From contig CALFPM010000122.1 of NCBI GenBank assembly GCA_937919155.1, forward strand, positions 1 through 9,484: a DNA stretch of 9,484 nucleotides, given 5' to 3'. Positions 1 through 7,252 of this stretch are shown piece after piece; within the stretch, counting starts at the first letter, position 1; each line of letters opens with the position of its first letter. The position numbers and the translations under genes were made by a program. The notes under the pieces were generated by a model. It did not search any database and was not told the origin of the DNA. It saw nothing but the letters and a program-made list of their open reading frames with translations. The stretch comes from an uncultured Clostridia bacterium (GTDB lineage Bacteria > Bacillota > Clostridia > Oscillospirales > Acutalibacteraceae).

Positions 1-3000
1 TATAAGTACAACAAAAAGCTTTCAATGCTCAACCGTCTTCCCGGTTGCACCGTTGCACAGCCCGTTATTTCAGAATACACAGGCGAGCTTCTTGCAGAGC
101 CCGGTGAAGTTATCACAAAGCAGAAGGCTCTTGAAATAGAACATGCAGGCGTTATGAAGGTTGTTGTTGCCTGCGAAGACGGCAGCGAGCTGTTCGTTAT
201 CTCAAACGGCATGGTTGACGCCGCCGCAATCCTTCCCGCAGAATTCAGCAAGGAAGAGCTTGAAGCTATCGGCATCAACGAAAAGGTTCGTTATTCCGTT
301 CTTAACGAAGTTATCGAAAAATGCGGCAGCGATAAGGAAGCACTTCTTGCCGAAATGGCAGAGCGCTGCGATGACCTTATTCCCAAGCACATCATTGTTG
401 ACGATATCTTCGCATCGGTTAACTACGTAAACTGCCTCACCAAGCGTGTTGGTAATGTTGACGATATTGACCATCTGGGCAACAGAAGAATCCGCTCCGT
501 AGGCGAACTTCTTCAGAATCAGTTCAGAATCGGTCTTGCAAGAATGGAAAGAGTAGTCCGCGAAAGAATGGCTATCCAGGCACAGGAAGAGGACGAGAAG
601 ATCACTCCTCAGACTCTTATCAACATCCGCCCTGTGATGGTTGCCATCAGAGAGTTCTTCGGTTCATCACCCCTCTCACAGTTCATGGATCAGACAAACC
701 CCCTTGCAGAGCTTACACATAAGCGCCGTCTTTCAGCTCTCGGCCCCGGCGGTCTTTCACGAGACAGAGCAGGTTTCGAGGTTCGTGACGTTCACTACTC
801 ACACTACGGCAGAATGTGTCCCATTGAAACCCCTGAAGGACCCAACATCGGTCTTATCTCATATCTTGCAACATTCGCAAGAATCAACGAATACGGCTTC
901 ATTGAAACTCCCTACAGGAAGATTGACAAGGTAACAGGCAAAGTTCTTGATGAAGTTGAATATATGACTGCTGACACAGAAGACGATTACATCGTTGCTC
1001 AGGCTAACGAGGCACTCGATGAAAACAACTGCTTTGTCAGAGAAAAGATTACTGCAAGACACAGAGATGAATTCATTGAAATCGACCGTACAAAGGTTGA
1101 CTACATGGATATCTCACCCAAGATGGTTGTTTCGGTTGCGACCGCAATGATTCCCTTCCTTGAGAACGATGACGCCAACCGTGCGCTGATGGGTTCAAAC
1201 ATGCAGCGTCAGGCAGTTCCCCTTCTCAAGACCTGCGCACCTATCGTTGGTACAGGTATGGAATACAAGGCTGCCGTTGACTCAGGCGTAACAGTGCTTG
1301 CAAAGAAAGCAGGTATCGTTACCAAGGTCAGCGCAGACAGTGTTGACATCAAGAATGATGACGGCACAAGCGATCACTACGAACTCATCAAGTTCATGCG
1401 CTCCAACCAGGGCACATGCACAAACCAGCGTCCCATCGTTTCCGCAGGTCAGAGAGTTGAACAGGGCGAAGTTATCGCTGACGGTCCTGCAACAGACCAC
1501 GGCGAAATCAGTCTCGGTAAGAACGCTCTCATCGGCTTCATGACATGGGAAGGCTACAACTACGAAGACGCTGTTCTTATCAACGAAAAGCTTGTTCGTG
1601 ACGATGTTTACACATCAGTTCACATTGAAGAATACGAAACCGAGGCAAGAGAAACCAAGCTCGGACCCGAAGAGATCACAAGAGATATCCCCAATGTTGG
1701 TGAAGATGCTCTCTGCAATCTTGACGAGCGCGGCATTATCAGAATCGGTGCAGAGGTTCACTCAGGCGATATCCTTGTAGGTAAGGTTACACCCAAGGGC
1801 GAAACCGAGCTTACTGCAGAAGAAAGACTCCTCAGAGCTATCTTCGGCGAAAAGGCAAAGGAAGTCCGTGACACCTCACTTAAGGTTCCCCACGGTGAAT
1901 ACGGTATCGTTGTTAATGTTGAAGTATTCACAAGAGAAAACAGCGATGAGCTGTCACCCGGCGTAAACAAGGTTGTTCGCTGCTACATTGCCCAGAAGCG
2001 TAAGCTTTCAGTCGGCGATAAGATGGCGGGCCGCCACGGTAACAAGGGCGTTGTTTCAAGAATTCTTCCTCAGGAAGATATGCCCTTCCTTCCCGATGGC
2101 ACACCCCTTGATATCGTTCTTAACCCCCTCGGCGTTCCCTCACGTATGAACATTGGTCAGGTTCTTGAAGTTCACCTCGGCTTTGCAGCAAGAAATCTGG
2201 GAATCAACGTTATGACTCCCGTATTTGACGGCGCACACGAAGCAGACATCACAGAGGCATTCAAGGAAGCTAACCGCGTTGCTATGGAAAAGGCTGAGAA
2301 AGAAGCTGCCGAAAAGGGCGTTGAGTTTGACCCCTCAAAGGTTCCTCAGCTCCGTCTCGACTGTAAGTCAATTCTTACAGACGGCAGAACAGGCCGTGTA
2401 TTTGACAACCCCGTAACAGTCGGTGTCATGTACTACCTCAAGCTCCATCACCTTGTTGACGATAAGATGCACGCACGTTCAACAGGTCCCTACTCACTCG
2501 TTACTCAGCAGCCCCTCGGCGGTAAAGCTCAGTTCGGCGGCCAGCGTTTCGGTGAAATGGAAGTTTGGGCACTTGAGGCTTACGGCGCAGCATACACACT
2601 TCAGGAAATCCTTACCGTTAAGTCTGACGATGTTGTCGGTAGAGTTAAGACCTATGAAGCAATCGTCAAGGGTAAGAATGTTCCCACCCCCGGCGTTCCC
2701 GAATCCTTCAAGGTTCTTGTTAAGGAGCTTCAGGCTCTGGCACTTGACATCAAGGTTCTTGATGAGAACAACGAAGAAATTGACCTGCGTCAGTCCTTTG
2801 ACGGTGACGATGTGGGCTTTGTTTCGGATGACAAGGCATTCTCAAGCGTTAATGACGCTGAGCAGAGCGACTCATATATGGTTGATGAGGACAGCGTTGA
2901 AAACGACATCTTCTTCAACGATCAGGCTGACGATGATTTCGGCGGCGATTTTGATGAAGATATGGGCGCTGATGACTTTGGTTTTGACAGCTATGAATCT

Positions 3001-3021
3001 TCGGAGGACGATTATGAATAA
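1..3021 (+). CDS. rpoB: RNA polymerase beta subunit, 5'-truncated by window edge
   Basis: Partial gene: the frame is open from base 1 (first residues YKYNKKLSML), so the true start lies upstream and about 250-280 N-terminal residues are missing (estimated from B. subtilis RpoB). The remaining 1006 codons end at TAA 3019-3021. RpoB forms half of the RNA polymerase active-centre cleft and carries the rifampicin pocket. Visible landmarks by fragment codon: rifampicin region 221-245 (GSSPLSQFMDQ, THKRRLSALGPGG), then CPIETPEGPNIGLI, TWEGYNYEDAV, KVTPKGETELT, the conserved KMAGRHGNKGV segment, and near the end HARSTGPYSLVTQQPLGGK and GGQRFGEMEVWALEAYGAA. The usual rifampicin-resistance positions (E. 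coli D516, H526, S531) are wild type at D230, H240 and S245. Oddities are an extra ~25 residues around codons 746-793 and an acidic C-terminal tail from about codon 930. It is followed 42 bases later by rpoC, presumably co-transcribed. Confidence 0.99.
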   Translation, partial: YKYNKKLSMLNRLPGCTVAQPVISEYTGELLAEPGEVITKQKALEIEHAGVMKVVVACEDGSELFVISNGMVDAAAILPAEFSKEELEAIGINEKVRYSVLNEVIEKCGSDKEALLAEMAERCDDLIPKHIIVDDIFASVNYVNCLTKRVGNVDDIDHLGNRRIRSVGELLQNQFRIGLARMERVVRERMAIQAQEEDEKITPQTLINIRPVMVAIREFFGSSPLSQFMDQTNPLAELTHKRRLSALGPGGLSRDRAGFEVRDVHYSHYGRMCPIETPEGPNIGLISYLATFARINEYGFIETPYRKIDKVTGKVLDEVEYMTADTEDDYIVAQANEALDENNCFVREKITARHRDEFIEIDRTKVDYMDISPKMVVSVATAMIPFLENDDANRALMGSNMQRQAVPLLKTCAPIVGTGMEYKAAVDSGVTVLAKKAGIVTKVSADSVDIKNDDGTSDHYELIKFMRSNQGTCTNQRPIVSAGQRVEQGEVIADGPATDHGEISLGKNALIGFMTWEGYNYEDAVLINEKLVRDDVYTSVHIEEYETEARETKLGPEEITRDIPNVGEDALCNLDERGIIRIGAEVHSGDILVGKVTPKGETELTAEERLLRAIFGEKAKEVRDTSLKVPHGEYGIVVNVEVFTRENSDELSPGVNKVVRCYIAQKRKLSVGDKMAGRHGNKGVVSRILPQEDMPFLPDGTPLDIVLNPLGVPSRMNIGQVLEVHLGFAARNLGINVMTPVFDGAHEADITEAFKEANRVAMEKAEKEAAEKGVEFDPSKVPQLRLDCKSILTDGRTGRVFDNPVTVGVMYYLKLHHLVDDKMHARSTGPYSLVTQQPLGGKAQFGGQRFGEMEVWALEAYGAAYTLQEILTVKSDDVVGRVKTYEAIVKGKNVPTPGVPESFKVLVKELQALALDIKVLDENNEEIDLRQSFDGDDVGFVSDDKAFSSVNDAEQSDSYMVDEDSVENDIFFNDQADDDFGGDFDEDMGADDFGFDSYESSEDDYE

Positions 3022-3064
3022 TCGCCATTTTCCAAAAGTAACTTACGGAAGGGGCATCGTTTAA
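3014..3064 (+). CDS. Possible 16-codon coupling ORF between rpoB and rpoC (hypothetical)
   Basis: An ATG at 3014 lies inside the last codons of rpoB, in another frame, 6 bases after a GGAGG (3003-3007). It would encode MNNRHFPKVTYGRGIV and stop at TAA 3062-3064, whose last A is the first base of the rpoC ATG (TAATG). The rpoC ribosome binding site lies within it. The arrangement would let ribosomes leaving rpoB reinitiate and be handed to rpoC. The peptide resembles nothing I know. Against it: GGAGG and ATG both arise from codons of the acidic RpoB tail, and the ORF uses a CCA proline codon that is otherwise almost absent in these genes. Treat it as a regulatory-ORF hypothesis, not an established gene. 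Confidence 0.25.
   Translation: MNNRHFPKVTYGRGIV
3047..3054 (+). promoter_or_regulatory. Ribosome binding site of rpoC
   Basis: GGAAGGGG, 9 bases before the ATG at 3064. It supports this start, as does the match of the following residues (FESIKIGLASPDQIREWS) to the normal RpoC N-terminus. No promoter or terminator is visible in the 42-base gap, so rpoC is read from the rpoB transcript. Confidence 0.85.
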
Positions 3065-6000
3065 TGGAAAATATTGAATCCAATGGCAATCTTACATTTG
3101 AATCCATAAAAATCGGTCTTGCTTCACCCGATCAGATCAGAGAATGGTCACACGGTGAGGTCAAGAAACCCGAAACCATAAACTACAGAACACTTAAGCC
3201 TGAAAAGGAAGGTCTTTTCTGCGAAAAGATTTTCGGACCCCAGAAAGACTGGGAATGTCATTGCGGAAAGTACAAGAGAATCCGCTATAAGGGCAAGGTT
3301 TGCGAACGCTGCGGTGTTGAAATCACAAGAGCAAAGGTTCGCCGTGAGAGAATGGGTCATATCGACCTTGCAACTCCCGTTTCTCATATCTGGTATTTCA
3401 AGGGTGTACCCTCAAGAATGGGTCTCATCCTTGACATATCACCCAGAGATCTTGAAAAAGTTCTCTACTTTGCAAAACACATCGTTATCGATCCCGGTGT
3501 CGGCACAGGTCTTGAAAAGTACCAGACACTTGATGAGAAAGATTACGAAGAATACAAACTCCGTTACGAAGACGATTTCAGAGTAGGCATGGGTGCTGAA
3601 GCAATTCAGGAACTTCTTGCAGAAATCGATCTGGACGAACTCTCAGAAAAACTGAAAGTTGAAATGGAGACTGCATCAGGTCAGAAGAAGGCAAAGGCTC
3701 TCAAACGCCTTGAGGTTGTTGAAGCTTTCAGACAGTCCGGCAATAGACCTGAGTGGATGATTCTTGATGTTATCCCCGTTCTTCCTCCTGAAATCAGACC
3801 TATGGTTCAGCTTGAAGGCGGCAGATTCGCAACATCAGACCTTAATGACCTTTACAGACGTGTTATCAACAGAAACAACCGTCTTAAGAAGCTCATGGAG
3901 CTTGGCTCACCTGACATCATTATCAGAAACGAAAAGAGAATGCTTCAGGAAGCTGTTGACGCCCTTATCGATAACGGCAGACGCGGCAGACCCGTAACAG
4001 GTCCCAACAACAGAGCACTCAAGTCACTTTCAGATATGCTTAAGGGTAAGCAGGGCCGTTTCAGACAGAACCTTCTCGGTAAGCGTGTTGACTACTCAGG
4101 CCGTTCGGTTATCGTTGTCGGTCCCGAACTCAAGCTTTATCAGTGCGGTCTTCCCAAGGAAATGGCACTTGAGCTCTTCAAGCCCTTCGTAATGAAGAGA
4201 CTTGTTGAAACAGGTAAGGCTACACATATCAAAACTGCAAGAAAGACAGTTGACCGTCAGGAAAAATGCGTATGGGATGCTCTTGAGGTAGTAATCAAAG
4301 ACCACCCTGTAATGCTCAACCGTGCTCCCACACTTCACCGCCTTGGTATTCAGGCATTCGAACCCGTACTCGTTGAAGGTAAGGCTATCAAGCTTCATCC
4401 TCTTGTATGTACAGCGTTCAACGCCGACTTCGACGGTGACCAGATGGCTGTTCACGTACCTCTTTCAGCAGAAGCTCAGGCAGAGGCCCGTTTCCTTATG
4501 CTTGCTGCTAACAACCTTCTTAAGCCTTCAGACGGTAAGCCCGTTGCTGTTCCCTCACAGGACATGGTTCTCGGTTCTTACTATCTTACACTTGAACTTC
4601 CCGGTGCAAAGGGTGAGGGCAAGGTATTCCGTGATGTTGACGAAGCAAGACTTGCTTATGACAGCGGTGTAATAGATATTCACGCAAGAATCAAGGTTCG
4701 TATGACAAAAGAAATCAACGGCGAGATGAAGTCAAAGATTATTGAAACAACTCTCGGTAAGATTATCTTCAACGATCCTGTTCCTCAGGACCTCGGTTTC
4801 ATTGACAGAACTGATCCTGAAAATATGTTCCGCCTTGAAGTTGAAGGCCTTGTTGGTAAATCACTTCTCGGTAAAGTTATTGCTAAGTGTATTCAGGTAC
4901 ACGGCACAGCTAAGACAGCTGAGGTTCTTGACAATGTTAAGAATCAGGGCTATAAATACTCAACAAAATCAGGTATCACAGTTGCTGTTTGTGATGCTAC
5001 AATTCCCGCAACCAAGAAAGACATCCTTGCTGAAACAGAAACTCAGGTTGACGAAATCAACAGAAAGTACAACCGTGGTCTTCTTTCAAATCAGGACCGT
5101 TCAAGACAGGTACTCAAGGCTTGGGATACTTGTACAACACGTGTTGCTGATGCTCTTTCAGGTTCATTTGAAGCAACCAACCCCATCTGGATGATGCTTG
5201 ACTCAGGTGCTCGAGGCTCTAACAGCCAGCTTCGTCAGCTTGCAGGTATGCGTGGTCTTATCGCCAACACTGCAGGTAAAACCATCGAAGTACCCATTCG
5301 TGCTAACTACCGAGAGGGTCTTAACGTTCAGGAATACTTCATTTCTTCACGTGGTGCGCGTAAAGGTCTTGCCGATACCGCTCTTCGTACCGCTGACTCA
5401 GGTTACCTTACACGTCGTCTTGTTGACGTATCACAGGATGTTATTATCCGTGAAGAGGACTGCGGTTGCACAGAAGGTCTTGAAGTTTACGATATCATGG
5501 ACGGTAACCGTATTCTTGAGAGTCTTTCAGAAAGACTCAAGGGCCGTTACCTTCTTAACAACCTTGTTGATGATGCAACAGGCGAAATCGTTATGGACAA
5601 CGACCATATGATGACAGAATCAGACGCTGAAAAGGTTGATGCATACCTGACAGCTAAGATGAATAAAGCTCTTGACGAGGGTATGGACAGAGAAGAAGCT
5701 GCACTTATCCGCAGAATCACAATCCGTTCACTCCTCACTTGTAACTCAGACCACGGCGCTTGTATCAAGTGCTATGGTGCAAACCTTGCTTCAGGTCAGC
5801 CTGTAACAGTTGGTGAAGCTGTTGGTATCATCGCTGCTCAGTCAATCGGTGAACCCGGTACACAGCTTACCATGAGAACATTCCACACCGGTGGTGTTGC
5901 TTCAGGCGCCGATATCACACAGGGTCTTCCCCGTGTCGAAGAACTCTTTGAAGCACGTAAGCCCAAGATGCTCGCTATCATGAGCGAAATTGACGGCGTT

Positions 6001-6684
6001 GTTTCATTCAGAGAAATCAAAAAGAGTCCCCATGTTGTTATTACAGGTGATGACGGAGACGAAAAGACTTACCTCATTCCCTACGGCTTCCGTGTTAAGG
6101 TTGAAGAAGGTCAGAAAGTTTCAAAGGGTGCACAGCTCACCGAAGGTGCGCAGAGCCCCCACGATATTCTCGGCATTCTCGGCGTAGAAGCTGTTCACGA
6201 TTACCTCATCAGAGAAGTTCAGAGAACTTACCGTATGCAGGGTGTTGATATCAACGATAAGCATATCGAAGTTATCGTTCGTCAGATGATGAGAAAGGTA
6301 AGAATTGCAGAACCCGGCGCATCCAAGTTCCTTCCCGGCGTTGTTGTTGAAAAGATGGAATTCCGTCTTGAAAACGAGCGCATCGCCAAGGAAGCAGCAG
6401 AAAAGGGCGAAGAGCCTCAGCTTGCAACCTATGTGCCCACACTTATGGGTATCACAAAGGCTTCGCTTGCAACAGACTCATTCCTCTCGGCCGCATCCTT
6501 CCAGGAAACAACACGAGTTCTCACCGATGCCGCTATCAAGGGCAAGGTTGATCCTCTTATGGGTCTTAAGGAGAACGTTATCATCGGTAAGCTTCTTCCC
6601 TCAGGTACAGGTATGAAGTGCTACAACAATGTTGAAGTGTATCCCACAGGTAACACAGGCAATATTGCTGAAAATGCCGATTGA
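3064..6684 (+). CDS. rpoC: RNA polymerase beta' subunit
   Basis: Complete gene of 1206 residues, close to the ~1200 of B. subtilis. Beta' carries the catalytic magnesium site and the mobile elements of RNA polymerase. In order: N-terminal zinc site C65/C67/C80/C83; clamp and lid region; the absolutely conserved NADFDGDQMAVH at 453-464 with metal-binding D455, D457 and D459; the bridge helix around 760-785 (GARKGLADTALRTADSGYLTRR); the second zinc site C800/C893/C900/C903; and the trigger-loop segment around 937 (MRTFHTGG) running into LPRVEELFEARKP. There is no large trigger-loop insertion, as expected for Gram-positives. One unusual residue is Arg763 where E. coli has bridge-helix His777. 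An extra cysteine, C802, follows C800. The TGA stop lies 15 bases before the -35 box of the next promoter. The usual neighbour in Bacillus, an L7Ae-family gene, is absent. Confidence 0.99.
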   Translation: MENIESNGNLTFESIKIGLASPDQIREWSHGEVKKPETINYRTLKPEKEGLFCEKIFGPQKDWECHCGKYKRIRYKGKVCERCGVEITRAKVRRERMGHIDLATPVSHIWYFKGVPSRMGLILDISPRDLEKVLYFAKHIVIDPGVGTGLEKYQTLDEKDYEEYKLRYEDDFRVGMGAEAIQELLAEIDLDELSEKLKVEMETASGQKKAKALKRLEVVEAFRQSGNRPEWMILDVIPVLPPEIRPMVQLEGGRFATSDLNDLYRRVINRNNRLKKLMELGSPDIIIRNEKRMLQEAVDALIDNGRRGRPVTGPNNRALKSLSDMLKGKQGRFRQNLLGKRVDYSGRSVIVVGPELKLYQCGLPKEMALELFKPFVMKRLVETGKATHIKTARKTVDRQEKCVWDALEVVIKDHPVMLNRAPTLHRLGIQAFEPVLVEGKAIKLHPLVCTAFNADFDGDQMAVHVPLSAEAQAEARFLMLAANNLLKPSDGKPVAVPSQDMVLGSYYLTLELPGAKGEGKVFRDVDEARLAYDSGVIDIHARIKVRMTKEINGEMKSKIIETTLGKIIFNDPVPQDLGFIDRTDPENMFRLEVEGLVGKSLLGKVIAKCIQVHGTAKTAEVLDNVKNQGYKYSTKSGITVAVCDATIPATKKDILAETETQVDEINRKYNRGLLSNQDRSRQVLKAWDTCTTRVADALSGSFEATNPIWMMLDSGARGSNSQLRQLAGMRGLIANTAGKTIEVPIRANYREGLNVQEYFISSRGARKGLADTALRTADSGYLTRRLVDVSQDVIIREEDCGCTEGLEVYDIMDGNRILESLSERLKGRYLLNNLVDDATGEIVMDNDHMMTESDAEKVDAYLTAKMNKALDEGMDREEAALIRRITIRSLLTCNSDHGACIKCYGANLASGQPVTVGEAVGIIAAQSIGEPGTQLTMRTFHTGGVASGADITQGLPRVEELFEARKPKMLAIMSEIDGVVSFREIKKSPHVVITGDDGDEKTYLIPYGFRVKVEEGQKVSKGAQLTEGAQSPHDILGILGVEAVHDYLIREVQRTYRMQGVDINDKHIEVIVRQMMRKVRIAEPGASKFLPGVVVEKMEFRLENERIAKEAAEKGEEPQLATYVPTLMGITKASLATDSFLSAASFQETTRVLTDAAIKGKVDPLMGLKENVIIGKLLPSGTGMKCYNNVEVYPTGNTGNIAENAD

Positions 6685-6699
6685 TTTTTGTGAAAAGTG

Positions 6700-6729
6700 T
6701 TGACAAACCGAGTAATTATGTGATAAAAT
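6700..6729 (+). promoter_or_regulatory. sigmaA-type promoter of rpsL-rpsG-fusA
   Basis: A perfect -35 TTGACA (6700-6705) is separated by 18 bases from a -10 TAAAAT (6724-6729, five of six consensus bases) that carries an upstream TG (6721-6722), i.e. an extended -10. Transcription would begin near 6735-6737, just after rpoC and right before the leader hairpin. It would let the translation genes be expressed more strongly than rpoBC. The call is from sequence match only. Confidence 0.75.
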
Positions 6730-6740
6730 ACAAAATTGTG

Positions 6741-6784
6741 GTGTCCGAAATTCCTGCACTTGCAAAAGTGCGGGGTTTCGTCAC
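6741..6784 (+). promoter_or_regulatory. Leader hairpin with GNRA tetraloop in the rpsL 5' UTR
   Basis: About 18 base pairs: 6752-6761 with 6766-6775 (two G-U pairs) capped by the tetraloop GCAA (6762-6765); 6746-6750 with 6776-6780 after a bulged T6751; and 6741-6743 with 6782-6784 across a small internal loop. It would begin about five bases from the predicted 5' end of the transcript. Only three T follow the strong part, so it is not a good intrinsic terminator. It may protect the 5' end from nucleases, or be a protein-binding control site; the sequence alone does not say which. Confidence 0.65.
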
Positions 6785-6799
6785 GATATAATTTCACGG

Positions 6800-6806
6800 A
6801 AAGGAG
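6800..6806 (+). promoter_or_regulatory. Ribosome binding site deciding the TTG start of rpsL
   Basis: AAAGGAG, 8 bases before TTG 6815. There is no in-frame ATG nearby, and the protein must begin at M-P-T-F-N-Q-L-V to match S12, so this strong site fixes the TTG as the start. Confidence 0.9.
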
Positions 6807-6814
6807 AGAGTTTA

Positions 6815-7237
6815 TTGCCTACCTTTAACCAGCTTGTTCGTAACGGCAGAGAAACACTTGTGAAGAAGCCCAAGGCTCCCGCACTTCTTAAGGGTCTGAA
6901 CTCAAAGAAGAACGTTCTTACAGATCAGGATTCACCTCAGAAGCGTGGCGTTTGCACCGCTGTTAAGACTGCAACCCCCAAAAAGCCCAACTCAGCTCTT
7001 CGTAAGATCGCAAGAGTTCGTCTCACAAACGGCATTGAGGTTTCAGCTTACATCCCCGGTGTTGGTCATAACCTCCAGGAGCACTCAGTTGTTCTTATCA
7101 GAGGCGGCCGTGTTAAGGACCTTCCCGGTGTGCGTTACCACATCATCCGCGGTACACTTGATACCCAGGGCGTTAACGGCAGAATGCAGAGCCGTTCAAA
7201 GTACGGCGCAAAGCGTCCCAAGGCAGCAAAGAAATAA
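6815..7237 (+). CDS. rpsL: 30S ribosomal protein S12
   Basis: Complete, 140 residues, starting at TTG. S12 sits at the decoding centre of the small subunit and influences accuracy and streptomycin response. It matches the family throughout: PTFNQLVRNGR at the N-terminus, RGVCTAV at 44-50, TPKKPNSALRK at 54-64, GGRVKDLPGVRYH at 97-109, and a basic tail ending in GAKRPKAAKK. The stretch LKGLNSKKNVLTDQDS (25-40) is about 13 residues longer than the corresponding part of E. coli S12, a Gram-positive trait. Lysines 56, 57 and 101, the positions usually changed in streptomycin resistance, are wild type. Asp102 is the residue methylthiolated by RimO in E. coli. It is the first gene after the promoter at 6700; the TTG start is uncommon for so heavily expressed a gene. 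Confidence 0.99.
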   Translation: MPTFNQLVRNGRETLVKKPKAPALLKGLNSKKNVLTDQDSPQKRGVCTAVKTATPKKPNSALRKIARVRLTNGIEVSAYIPGVGHNLQEHSVVLIRGGRVKDLPGVRYHIIRGTLDTQGVNGRMQSRSKYGAKRPKAAKK

Positions 7238-7252
7238 TTTACCGCACCCATT

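Noticed and set aside
202..474. 90-codon - strand frame inside rpoB
   Set aside because: Opposes a conserved coding region; no plausible protein features.
2423..3064. 213-codon + strand frame overlapping the rpoB end
   Set aside because: Shadow frame with a Ser/Thr/Leu-rich low-complexity product. Only its last 16 codons, with their own ribosome binding site, were considered.
4096..4455. Open frame of 119 codons on the - strand inside rpoC
   Set aside because: It lies wholly within the most conserved part of rpoC, has no family resemblance, and is explained by rpoC codon bias.
6741..6784. Intrinsic terminator after rpoC
   Set aside because: The stem is strong but only TTTCG follows, and it lies downstream of a good promoter driving rpsL.
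6787..6792. Perfect TATAAT before rpsL
   Set aside because: No -35 box at a suitable distance, and a start from here would begin within the ribosome binding site.
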